Source: Chloroflexota bacterium (GTDB taxonomy: Bacteria; Chloroflexota; Anaerolineae; Anaerolineales; Anaerolineaceae). Taken from it: DNA of 6,046 nucleotides. Both the position numbers and the translations under genes were made by a program. Numbering within the stretch: the stretch's first letter is position 1; each line of letters opens with the position of its first letter. The notes beneath the pieces were generated by a model that searched no databases, was not told the origin of the DNA, and saw only the letters and a program-made list of their open reading frames with translations. Positions 1-5,810 of the stretch are shown here, one piece after another. The stretch spans positions 1 through 6,046 of the forward strand of contig JAJYJF010000155.1 in NCBI GenBank assembly GCA_021796375.1, written 5' to 3'.

Positions 1-1990
1 GGCTGGCCTTCCGGCCGGGGGCAGGCGTCGCGGAGGGCGGCGGCGCGGCGGGCAGGGAGAGTGCCTCGGGAGGGTACAGCTCGAGCATCGCCGCGACCCA
101 GGACAGCCCATCCTTGCGGGCAAACTCGTTGAAGCGCATGCCCGGGTAATACGAGCGCCAGTTGGGGAGAGCCGGTACCCGCTCCCAGCCAAATCGAGCG
201 GCGAACTCGGTAAAATCGATCCAGTATCCGGCGGGGAAAGCTGCCTCCGGCGTGCCGCCCTGCTCGTAGATCAGTGGATCCCCCCCGGAACGCGACGCGA
301 TATCCCAGGCAAGCTGTTCGACCGGCTGCCCCTGGGAGCCGTCTTGGTAGCGGGTTTTCAAGTACACCCGCCAGTATGTCTGCCCGGCGTAATCCTCCCG
401 GGCGACGACCATCCAGCCGGCGGCCAGCGGGGCGGTGCCCACACGGACCGCCCGGCCGGTGTACAGCCAGTCAGATTCCATCCCGGGCGGGAGGGGAGAG
501 GTGATGGGCTGGAAAGCGTTTTCGAGCGAAGCCAGAAAATCCCAGCCGAGCTCGCCGGTCAGGCGCTGCCGGAGAGCGCGAAACGATTCATCTACCCGAT
601 CGCTCAACTGCGGGTTGGGAGCGGAGACCCCATCCAGATTTGCCAGGCCGTAGCGAATGTCCGCGCCGATCGCGATCGGCGCCGCCTGGTCCTGCCAAAC
701 CGGGGTTGGCTGCTCCCCGGCGCGGGCTTTCATCCAAGCCGGGGAGGCGGACAGGGGCGGTGACACCTTCCAATCCAGTCCCAGCAGCCGGGCGGGAAGC
801 GGCTGGGGCGGGAGCACCAGCTGCCCGCCCGGGAACCCGTACGCGGCCAGAAAATCCCGGTTGGGGGTCGAGATCCGGGCTGCCAGGAGCTTGCCGTCCG
901 GGGACCAGACCGGCCAGTCGCCGCTGCCCACCGCCGCCGGAGGCCGATCCGGCTCCCCGGCATTCCAGACGACCAGCCGGGAGCCATCCCCGGAGACCTC
1001 ACCCCAGGCCAGATGGCTGCCGTCGGGAGACCAGGCCGGGTGGAGCAGGCGTTTTTCGACCGGACCCACAGGGCGAGCGAGAGCGCTTTCCCCCTGGTCC
1101 AGGTCGGCAACCAGGAGGCTGTATTTACCGGCGTTGGAGGAGATGAAAGCGATCTTCCTTCCCGCGGGAGACCAGGCGGGTGAGTAGTTTTCCGAGGAAC
1201 CTGTGGTGAGGTAGGTGGCCCCGCTCCCCGGCGCATCCGTTGAGATCATCGCTATCTGGGAATGGCCCGCGGTGTAAGTCTCGAAGGCCAGGAATTTTCC
1301 ATCCGGGGACCAGGCCGGCGAGCGGTCGCTGTCGCCGGTGTCGGTGATGCGCCGCGCGCGGCCATCCGCAAGGTTGAGGACGAACAGGTCCCAATAGCCG
1401 TTCTGCCGGGAGGCGTAAGCGACCCGGCTGCCGTCCGGGCTGAGCGCCGGGGTGATATCGTCCCAGGGGGAATCGGTGAGGCGGGCGAAGGGGAGGGTTT
1501 GGGGCTGGTAGGCAAAAAGATGCGCGTAGGTATTGTCGGCGAAGGAAAGGACCAGGCTGCCCTGGCCGAGCTCGCCGGGGAAACTCGCCTGGGCGGCCGC
1601 CGTCCGGGTCGGAACCGGCGTGGTCAAGGCGGTGGGGGAGGGTACCGGCCGGGTGGGGGTCGCGGTGGGGCTCGCGGAGGCTGTGCGGAGCGCCTCCTCC
1701 CCGCGGGTGATCCCCGCGGGCGGAGGGAGCGCCGGCGCGCTGGGCGTCAGCAAGGCGACGCCGATCACTGAGGTGAGAACGACCAGGTTGATCGCCAGAA
1801 TCAGAACCATGCTGGCCACGCTGAGCCGGATGCGGCCAGGCGCCTGGAGAAACTCGCCTGCTTTACGGAACCAGCCTCCACCTCGCGCCGGTCCGGCAGG
1901 CTCTCCCGGCTCAACGACTGCCCGCCAGGGGACTTCCGGGTTGGGGGGAGAGGGTTTATTTGCCGAGGGATCCGCAGGACCAGTATCCAT
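1..1990 (-). CDS. Membrane-anchored PD40/TolB-like beta-propeller protein with C-terminal domain of unknown function (3' end outside window)
   Basis: The frame is open from ATG at 1990 to the left edge: 663 residues are visible and there is no stop. Residues 1-56 are a hydrophilic, probably cytoplasmic tail with basic residues just before one membrane segment (about 57-81), suggesting N-in/C-out topology. A Ser/Thr/Pro linker follows (about 105-132). At about 145-390 is a propeller of PD40-type repeats: the W/L-SP-D/A-G signature recurs at about 183, 227, 273, 320 and 362 (PALSPDG, PAWSPDG, PAWSPAG, PAWSPDG, PVWSPDG). Such propellers, as in TolB, usually mediate protein contacts. Residues about 400-645 form a separate domain rich in Trp, Tyr and Gly (GWDFL, DWLYTGRA, GYWIDFTE, RFNEFARKDGL), which I cannot assign. 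A second Pro/Ser/Thr-rich stretch starts at about 646. No strong Shine-Dalgarno precedes the ATG, but it is the only ATG, GTG or TTG between the promoter and the membrane segment. The propeller assignment is secure; the role is unknown. Confidence 0.92.
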   Translation of the reverse strand, partial: MDTGPADPSANKPSPPNPEVPWRAVVEPGEPAGPARGGGWFRKAGEFLQAPGRIRLSVASMVLILAINLVVLTSVIGVALLTPSAPALPPPAGITRGEEALRTASASPTATPTRPVPSPTALTTPVPTRTAAAQASFPGELGQGSLVLSFADNTYAHLFAYQPQTLPFARLTDSPWDDITPALSPDGSRVAYASRQNGYWDLFVLNLADGRARRITDTGDSDRSPAWSPDGKFLAFETYTAGHSQIAMISTDAPGSGATYLTTGSSENYSPAWSPAGRKIAFISSNAGKYSLLVADLDQGESALARPVGPVEKRLLHPAWSPDGSHLAWGEVSGDGSRLVVWNAGEPDRPPAAVGSGDWPVWSPDGKLLAARISTPNRDFLAAYGFPGGQLVLPPQPLPARLLGLDWKVSPPLSASPAWMKARAGEQPTPVWQDQAAPIAIGADIRYGLANLDGVSAPNPQLSDRVDESFRALRQRLTGELGWDFLASLENAFQPITSPLPPGMESDWLYTGRAVRVGTAPLAAGWMVVAREDYAGQTYWRVYLKTRYQDGSQGQPVEQLAWDIASRSGGDPLIYEQGGTPEAAFPAGYWIDFTEFAARFGWERVPALPNWRSYYPGMRFNEFARKDGLSWVAAMLELYPPEALSLPAAPPPSATPAPGRKAS

Positions 1991-2072
1991 GAGCTGTTCA
2001 GGAAAGCGGGCGGGATGATCCGTGATCAGGCCGGGATCGTGAATCTGGTGCTGAAATTTGAGCGATAGGATG

Positions 2073-2102
2073 ATTCTAGCATGCCCCGCGCGGGGGCGTC
2101 AA
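2073..2102 (-). promoter_or_regulatory. Sigma-70-type promoter with extended -10, upstream of the propeller gene
   Basis: Read on the minus strand, -35 TTGACG (2102-2097) is followed by an 18-bp spacer and -10 TAGAAT (2078-2073), preceded by TGC, giving an extended TGn -10. Transcription would start near 2066, leaving a leader of about 76 nt before the ATG at 1990. It lies in the only sizeable gap on the left side, between the M23 gene and the propeller gene, so the propeller gene probably has its own transcript. Confidence 0.65.
2084..2095. promoter_or_regulatory. Perfect GC palindrome in the promoter spacer (possible operator)
   Basis: CCCCGCGCGGGG is a perfect 12-bp palindrome lying entirely between the -35 and -10 hexamers of the promoter at 2073-2102. 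This is a position where a dimeric repressor or a MerR-type activator could act. In GC-rich DNA such a palindrome can also arise by chance. It is not followed by a T-run on the minus strand, so it is not an obvious terminator for the M23 gene. Confidence 0.3.
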
Positions 2103-2124
2103 TTTTCAATTCTGCGAGGTGCTC

Positions 2125-2988
2125 TCAGGGAGCCCTGTCCGGTGCAGCACCGCCGGATAAAACCTTCATCGGGTCCAGCATGATAAATTGCCCGCTCACC
2201 CGCCAGGTGCAGTAGGCGGTCATTTCGGCGCTGCTGGCGCTGGCGGTGTAGTGCGCCATCGCGGTAAAGACAGCTCCTGCCGGCCCGAAACGGGTTTCAA
2301 GGTGCAGGTGCGGGTTCACGGATGCCCCGGTGGTGCCCACCCGCCCGATTGGCTCCCCGCAGCTCACCGGTTGGCCGATCTGCAGCGTGGATTTTTCCTC
2401 GAGATGCGCGTAGAGGACGTACAGCGAGGGTTGGCTCCCACCCGCACCCTCGAAATGGGTGATTCCCGGACAGCTGAGCCGGATCGATCCAGGCGAGGGC
2501 GTCGGCGGTGGGGGCCCATAAAGATCCTGGATGAAAGCAGGCAGCTGGTCCCATCCGGTTTCTACGATCACCATGTTCCCGTACGGCGGGCGGTTTGGCA
2601 GGGCAGCGGCGACCCTGCCGCTCAAAACCGAATCTACCGGCAGGCCTGACATTCCAACCCGCGATCCCCAGCGGTAGAAAGCCAGATCTGTCCCGTGATG
2701 CCCGTCATCCTGCCCCGGCCGCGGCGCGGCGAACGGATTGCTCACGATCTCCGGCAGGTCACCGAGGCTGACAGATTGAAGCGGCGAGCACAGCTGCTCC
2801 GAGGATGGGGCTGGGGTCTGGCCGGCCGCCGGTGTGCCCATGGAAATCAAAGCGCTGCGCAGGGTTTTGGTCGGGGATGGAGGAAGGCTCGTCGCAGCCG
2901 GAGAGGGAGCGGGCTGCGGGGGAGCCAGCGGTGCGGCCGTGGACAGGCAGCCGGCGCAGGCGAAGCCGGCCAGGAGGACCGCACTCAA
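2125..2988 (-). CDS. Exported M23-family (LytM-like) zinc metallopeptidase, putative lipoprotein
   Basis: This is a peptidoglycan endopeptidase-type protein of 287 residues if it starts at TTG 2988. A short hydrophobic segment runs into GFACAGC, an imperfect lipobox with the candidate lipid Cys at residue 14, followed by a Pro/Ser/Thr-rich linker (about 20-42). The M23 core has all its metal and catalytic residues: HHGTD at 97-101 (HxxxD), YAHL at 193-196 and HLH at 227-229. M23 enzymes cut peptide cross-links in cell walls or act as envelope scaffolds. A Pro-rich insertion (about 143-188) separates the core strands, and four Cys of the mature part (about 67, 173, 210, 260) could form disulfides. 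Start choice: ATG at 3102 would overlap the preceding gene by 89 bp. TTG 2988 lies 25 bp after that gene's stop, 13 nt behind GGAGG, but it loses the basic n-region (Arg at -2). CTG at 3000 would keep the Arg but is too close to the GGAGG. The start is therefore uncertain; the family is not. Confidence 0.92.
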   Translation of the reverse strand: MSAVLLAGFACAGCLSTAAPLAPPQPAPSPAATSLPPSPTKTLRSALISMGTPAAGQTPAPSSEQLCSPLQSVSLGDLPEIVSNPFAAPRPGQDDGHHGTDLAFYRWGSRVGMSGLPVDSVLSGRVAAALPNRPPYGNMVIVETGWDQLPAFIQDLYGPPPPTPSPGSIRLSCPGITHFEGAGGSQPSLYVLYAHLEEKSTLQIGQPVSCGEPIGRVGTTGASVNPHLHLETRFGPAGAVFTAMAHYTASASSAEMTAYCTWRVSGQFIMLDPMKVLSGGAAPDRAP

Positions 2989-3001
2989 CCCACGGATCAG
3001 G

Positions 3002-3006
3002 CCTCC
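3002..3006 (-). promoter_or_regulatory. Shine-Dalgarno GGAGG in front of the M23 gene
   Basis: GGAGG on the minus strand lies just past the stop of the preceding small gene. It is 13 nt from TTG 2988 and 1 nt from CTG 3000. It supports translation of the peptidase starting after, rather than inside, the small gene, although neither spacing is ideal. Confidence 0.4.
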
Positions 3007-3013
3007 GGTGGAA

Positions 3014-3379
3014 CTATCCTTCGGGAGAAGCGGCGCCCGGGACGCTGAACGCGGCAGTGGCCTGATCAACGGGTTCCTGGTCGGGATAGTAAACCGCGGC
3101 ATGCACCTGGTAGCTGCCGGCGGGATCCTCCGTCCCGCGCAGGTGCATGGTGATCACCAGCTTGAAAACCATATTCTCGACGATCGAAGTCGCCGCGACC
3201 GGATCGCCGCCAGATGTGGTGATGGTCAGGTCGACGCTCGGTTTTTGCTCGAACGGGGTCAGCTCCAGGTGGACCCTGACCCGGCGGCCGTCCGGCCAGG
3301 GTTCGACGTGCAGATCCCTGATCCGCACTTCGGATGGGGGTTTGCGCCCGGAGGGTTCGTATTCAAAAGGTGGAAGCAT
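3014..3379 (-). CDS. Small conserved-looking hypothetical protein, predicted beta-rich, cytoplasmic
   Basis: The protein has 121 residues, starting MLPPFEYEP. It has no signal peptide or membrane segment. The body alternates short beta-type strands and turns (VRIRDLHVEP 18-27, RRVRVHLELTPF 32-43, VDLTITT 49-55, KLVITMHLRG 73-82, SYQVHAAVYYP 89-99), which suggests a small beta-sandwich. I recall similar MLPPFE proteins from Anaerolineae but cannot name a function. The start at 3379 is preferred over an in-frame ATG at 3421 because the 14 extra residues (MSWGGSGCRPISSV) are encoded by the terminator-like hairpin and look unlike the rest. No good Shine-Dalgarno precedes either start. The stop lies 25 bp before the likely M23 start, so the two genes are probably co-transcribed. 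A true coding region is likely from the protein-like composition. Confidence 0.78.
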   Translation of the reverse strand: MLPPFEYEPSGRKPPSEVRIRDLHVEPWPDGRRVRVHLELTPFEQKPSVDLTITTSGGDPVAATSIVENMVFKLVITMHLRGTEDPAGSYQVHAAVYYPDQEPVDQATAAFSVPGAASPEG

Positions 3380-3381
3380 GA

Positions 3382-3413
3382 CTGAAGAAATAGGGCGGCA
3401 CCCGCTGCCGCCC
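3382..3413 (-). terminator. Rho-independent terminator-like hairpin after the DUF1015 gene
   Basis: On the minus strand an 8-bp perfect GC stem (GGGCGGCA paired with TGCCGCCC, 3413-3406 and 3400-3393) with a 5-nt loop is followed by TATTTCTT. It begins 18 bp after the DUF1015 stop and ends 13 bp before the ATG of the next gene. It fits an intrinsic terminator of the degV-DUF1015 transcript, or an attenuator if transcription reads through. Confidence 0.65.
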
Positions 3414-3431
3414 CAGGACAAGGTCTCGCTT

Positions 3432-4751
3432 TCAGGCTATTTTTCTGGCCTCGACGTAGAAGCGCTTCTCGCGCGCTTCGCCCATTGAGAAAGTTTTCCG
3501 CGGCAGGGCGCCATCCAGAATGACGGTCTTGAACAGGTCCGCTTTATTCATGGCAGGCAGGTAGAACCCGGCGTTGCCAGCTTGCGATCCCAGGCGGGAA
3601 ACCACGCCGGATCCGTGCACGTAGTCAATTTTCTCCCCGCCGCCGTTTTTGATATACGCATCCAGGAAGGCCTGCAGGGTGCCAACCGGGAGGTTTGAGG
3701 GCGGCTGGCTGACCTCCAGGATCCCGAACTCGCCCGGGCGGATCACCCCGATGCGCTGCGGGCTGGCCGGGTTTTCATCCACCTTGCGGACCATCTCTTC
3801 CGGGCTGGAAAGCCGGGTATAGCGCGCCTTCTCGCCGTAGAACTGGCAGGCCGCTTCGACCGGGTCCTGCCGGACTCCAAACACGACCCGGTGGATGGGT
3901 TCGAACTCGAGCCCGGCATCATGCAAGTTCTCGATCTCGACCAGCGCGTAGCGGGCCGGGTGGTCCATCCCTACCCGGGCTTTAATCTTTTCCCAGATCG
4001 CTTTCGCGGTGGCGAGGGAATGGTTCCCATCGCCCATAGCGAAGAGCAGGACGGGCTGGTCGGGGCCAACCGCGTATTTCTGCGCAAATTCCTCGGGTTG
4101 GGCGAGCGCTTCGAGCGCGGCAATCACCCGGGCTTCCAGCCCGGGGTCGCTCACCTGCCAGCCGGCCAGGTGGCCGCTGCCGAGCATCAGGTCGAAGTCG
4201 TAGAGTTCGCGGAGAGAAGATTTCGCCTTCGCGATGGGCTCGATCACCGTCCCGGCTGGGTCATCGATGAGGACAAGGATGTGCGGCAGCTCCAGCGGCG
4301 CCCCCTCGCGGATCTTCATGCGGGGTGGAAGGCGTTCAAGGATCGTTCCTTCGGTCGCGCGAATCAGGCTGCGGGATCCCTTGTTGAAATCATACTGCTC
4401 CAGGTCCAGCGCCAGGACCAGGCCGCGGCGCATCTTCCCCGGGCCGGTCGAGCGTTCGACGTAAATCAGGCCTTCCTGCGGAATCAGCACGCCGCCATCC
4501 AGGTATTCCCGCATTTTTGCCTGGATCTTTTCGATCCGGGCGGGTTCGTCGGGCTGGCCGAGGAATACCTCGGGGAGGATCAGGTGATACGCGGAGGGAT
4601 TTTCCCCGACAATGCGCTCGACCTCGGCCCAGTACTCGGGCTCGGAGGTATACTGATCGCACGCGATGACCCCCCACCTGGTGAGATCCACCCCGGGGCG
4701 CGGGAGGTAGACTTCGGGAATTTGTACGCCGATGGATTCGAACCGCTTCAT
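3432..4751 (-). CDS. DUF1015 family protein (COG4198)
   Basis: The protein has 439 residues, close to full length for this uncharacterised cytoplasmic family. Family-like landmarks are CDQYTSEPEYW (31-41), RATEGTILERLPPR (131-144), FAMGDGNHSLATAKA (237-251), HPARYALVEIENLHD (264-278), DYVHG (376-380), and the C-terminal LPRKTFSMGEAREKRFYVEAR (416-436). The invariant-looking GDGNHS resembles the D-G-x-H-R/S box of the ParB/sulfiredoxin fold, which includes the serine kinase SerK, so phosphoryl-transfer or nucleotide chemistry is possible. That is inference, not demonstrated here. No signal peptide or membrane segment is present. The start at 4751 is set by AGAGGA 5 nt upstream. A longer frame from 4811 would run into the upstream degV-like gene. 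It lies 31 bp behind that gene and no clear promoter is visible between them, so they probably form an operon. Confidence 0.96.
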   Translation of the reverse strand: MKRFESIGVQIPEVYLPRPGVDLTRWGVIACDQYTSEPEYWAEVERIVGENPSAYHLILPEVFLGQPDEPARIEKIQAKMREYLDGGVLIPQEGLIYVERSTGPGKMRRGLVLALDLEQYDFNKGSRSLIRATEGTILERLPPRMKIREGAPLELPHILVLIDDPAGTVIEPIAKAKSSLRELYDFDLMLGSGHLAGWQVSDPGLEARVIAALEALAQPEEFAQKYAVGPDQPVLLFAMGDGNHSLATAKAIWEKIKARVGMDHPARYALVEIENLHDAGLEFEPIHRVVFGVRQDPVEAACQFYGEKARYTRLSSPEEMVRKVDENPASPQRIGVIRPGEFGILEVSQPPSNLPVGTLQAFLDAYIKNGGGEKIDYVHGSGVVSRLGSQAGNAGFYLPAMNKADLFKTVILDGALPRKTFSMGEAREKRFYVEARKIA

Positions 4752-4782
4752 CTGTTTCCTCTGCAAAGTGTGAGATCGTGAG

Positions 4783-5631
4783 CTAAGCGCCGGCCAGGAA
4801 GGTGAGGCCAACCACCCCGGGCCCTGTGTGCACGCCCACTACCGGGCTGACTTCCGTGACGTAGCTCTCGACCGAGGGAAATCGCTCCCTGGCACGCTCG
4901 AGCAGCTCGGCAGCCTCATTATACGCCTTGGCATGCAGGGTTGCCAGGTGGACCGGGGTGCGCCCCGCGATCCTTTGCTCGGCGACTGTCAGGATGCGGT
5001 CGATGGCCTTGCGCTTGTTGCGGACGCGTTCGATGGCCTCGATCTGCCCGCCGGTGAGCTCGAGGATCGGCTTGAGGTCGAGCGCGGTACCGAGGAAGCG
5101 CGCGCCCCCCCCGATCCGTCCGCCCAGGTGCAGGTACTTGAGCGTGTCGACCACGAAAAGCGTCCCGCCGAGGGTGCGCAGATGAAGCGCGAGCTGCTGG
5201 CATTCTTCAAGGCTGGCGCCCTGTTCGGCGGCCCGGGCGATCTGGAGCGCCTGGAATCCGAGCGTCATGGTGGTGGCAAATGAATCTACCACCGCCACCC
5301 GCCCCGCCGGGGCCTGCTCTTGAGCCTGCAGCGCTGACTGAAGAGTCCCCGAGAGCTTTGCAGAGATCACCAGCGCGAGCACATCCTGCCCGTTTTCGAT
5401 CAGCTCCGCATACACCTGGGCGAACTGCGCGGGAGTGACCTGAGATGTGGTCGGCAGGGTCCGCGAGTTTGAGAGGCGCTCGTAAAACTGGTCGGGAGAG
5501 ATATCGATCCCATCGCGATATGTGGCATTATCCCAAATCAGGGTCTGGGGTAAGACGCGGATCTGGTACTGGTCCACCAGCGACTGGGGGAGATTGGCGG
5601 TGCTGTCTATAACCACTGCAACCTTCGGCAT
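4783..5631 (-). CDS. DegV family fatty-acid-binding protein
   Basis: The protein has 282 residues, the usual length of the family. DegV proteins are cytoplasmic two-domain proteins that bind a long-chain fatty acid; in Firmicutes, FakB members present it to the kinase FakA for phosphorylation. Visible motifs are IDST (8-11) at the N-terminus, TTSQVTPAQF (61-70), SAKLSGTLQSA (90-100), VDSFATTMTLGF (115-126), TLKYLHLGGRIG (163-174), LDLKPIL (184-190), and the C-terminal HTGPGVVGL (268-276). The Ser/Thr of DST and the SGT loop are the usual ligand-carboxylate contacts. No FakA-like (DAK-domain) kinase is in view, so phospholipid incorporation cannot be inferred. The start at 5631 is fixed by AGGAG 6 nt upstream; extending to 5805 would run through the promoter region. 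It is first in a unit with the DUF1015 gene and divergent from the CBS gene. Confidence 0.97.
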   Translation of the reverse strand: MPKVAVVIDSTANLPQSLVDQYQIRVLPQTLIWDNATYRDGIDISPDQFYERLSNSRTLPTTSQVTPAQFAQVYAELIENGQDVLALVISAKLSGTLQSALQAQEQAPAGRVAVVDSFATTMTLGFQALQIARAAEQGASLEECQQLALHLRTLGGTLFVVDTLKYLHLGGRIGGGARFLGTALDLKPILELTGGQIEAIERVRNKRKAIDRILTVAEQRIAGRTPVHLATLHAKAYNEAAELLERARERFPSVESYVTEVSPVVGVHTGPGVVGLTFLAGA

Positions 5632-5667
5632 GGGGCTCTCCTGGATTGATGTAACCACTGATACCAA

Positions 5668-5673
5668 ATTATA
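5668..5673 (-). promoter_or_regulatory. -10 element (TATAAT) of the degV-like/DUF1015 operon
   Basis: A perfect TATAAT on the minus strand (5673-5668) lies about 37 bp before the ATG at 5631, predicting a start near 5661 and a leader of about 30 nt. No convincing -35 hexamer is found 16-18 bp upstream, so the promoter may need an activator. A CRP/FNR-like dyad centred about 46 bp upstream of the predicted start is a candidate site. Confidence 0.55.
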
Positions 5674-5699
5674 ACCCGCCGGGGAACCTGAAGTTGCGA

Positions 5700-5715
5700 C
5701 GTGATATTCGTCACA
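5700..5715. promoter_or_regulatory. CRP/FNR-like inverted repeat between divergent genes
   Basis: GTGA-N6-TCAC with a following A matches the CRP/FNR-family operator pattern TGTGA-N6-TCACA except for the first T. Its centre is near -60 relative to the predicted CBS-gene start and near -46 relative to the predicted degV start, both plausible activator positions. Flanking GCGA (5696-5699) and TCGC (5717-5720) partly extend the symmetry, offset by one base. No regulator gene is in the window, so binding is inferred only. Confidence 0.4.
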
Positions 5716-5730
5716 ATCGCCCCAAAAGGG

Positions 5731-5760
5731 TTGATTGGGAAGCGGGAAGCATGCTATCAT
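5731..5760 (+). promoter_or_regulatory. Sigma-70-type promoter with extended -10 for the CBS-domain gene
   Basis: TTGATT (5731-5736), an 18-bp spacer and TATCAT (5755-5760), preceded by TGC, form an extended -10 promoter. The start would be near 5767, about 70 nt before the ATG at 5839. The leader contains a small hairpin (GCCGG 5773-5777 with CCGGC 5785-5789) and a perfect palindrome at 5811-5822. The layout is nearly the same as that of the propeller-gene promoter. Confidence 0.6.
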
Positions 5761-5810
5761 TCTATTATTCAGGCCGGAGGAAAACCGGCGAGTACAGACC
5801 ATCAAAGCTT

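Noticed and set aside
344..1187. Several plus-strand frames of 139-176 codons across the propeller gene
   Set aside because: They are low-complexity Pro/Arg/Gly-rich translations antisense to the PD40 repeats; the minus-strand frame gives clean WSPDG repeats.
730..1515. Minus-strand frames starting at 1236, 1394 and 1515
   Set aside because: They are out-of-frame shadows of the propeller gene, Pro/Arg/Ser-rich and without PD40 signatures.
1262..2018. Plus-strand frames of 169 and 161 codons
   Set aside because: They are Gly/Arg-rich antisense shadows over the membrane segment and linker of the propeller gene.
2084..2095. GC palindrome as a terminator of the M23 gene
   Set aside because: It has no loop and no following T-run on the minus strand, and lies within a good promoter; an operator is a better guess.
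2188..3385. Plus-strand frames of 86-183 codons over the M23 and small genes
   Set aside because: They lie opposite better-supported genes with intact family motifs and have no domain of their own.
3891..4781. 296-codon open frame on the plus strand opposite the DUF1015 gene
   Set aside because: It is an exact antisense shadow of a clearly conserved protein; long antisense frames are common at this GC content, and it shows no recognisable motif or ribosome-binding site.
4752..4811. N-terminal extension of the DUF1015 protein to ATG 4811
   Set aside because: It would overlap the end of the DegV-family gene, adds a Ser-rich non-family segment, and ignores the AGAGGA in front of ATG 4751.
5632..5805. 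N-terminal extension of the DegV protein to ATG 5805
   Set aside because: DegV proteins begin a few residues before IDST; the extension covers the TATAAT and the divergent control region.
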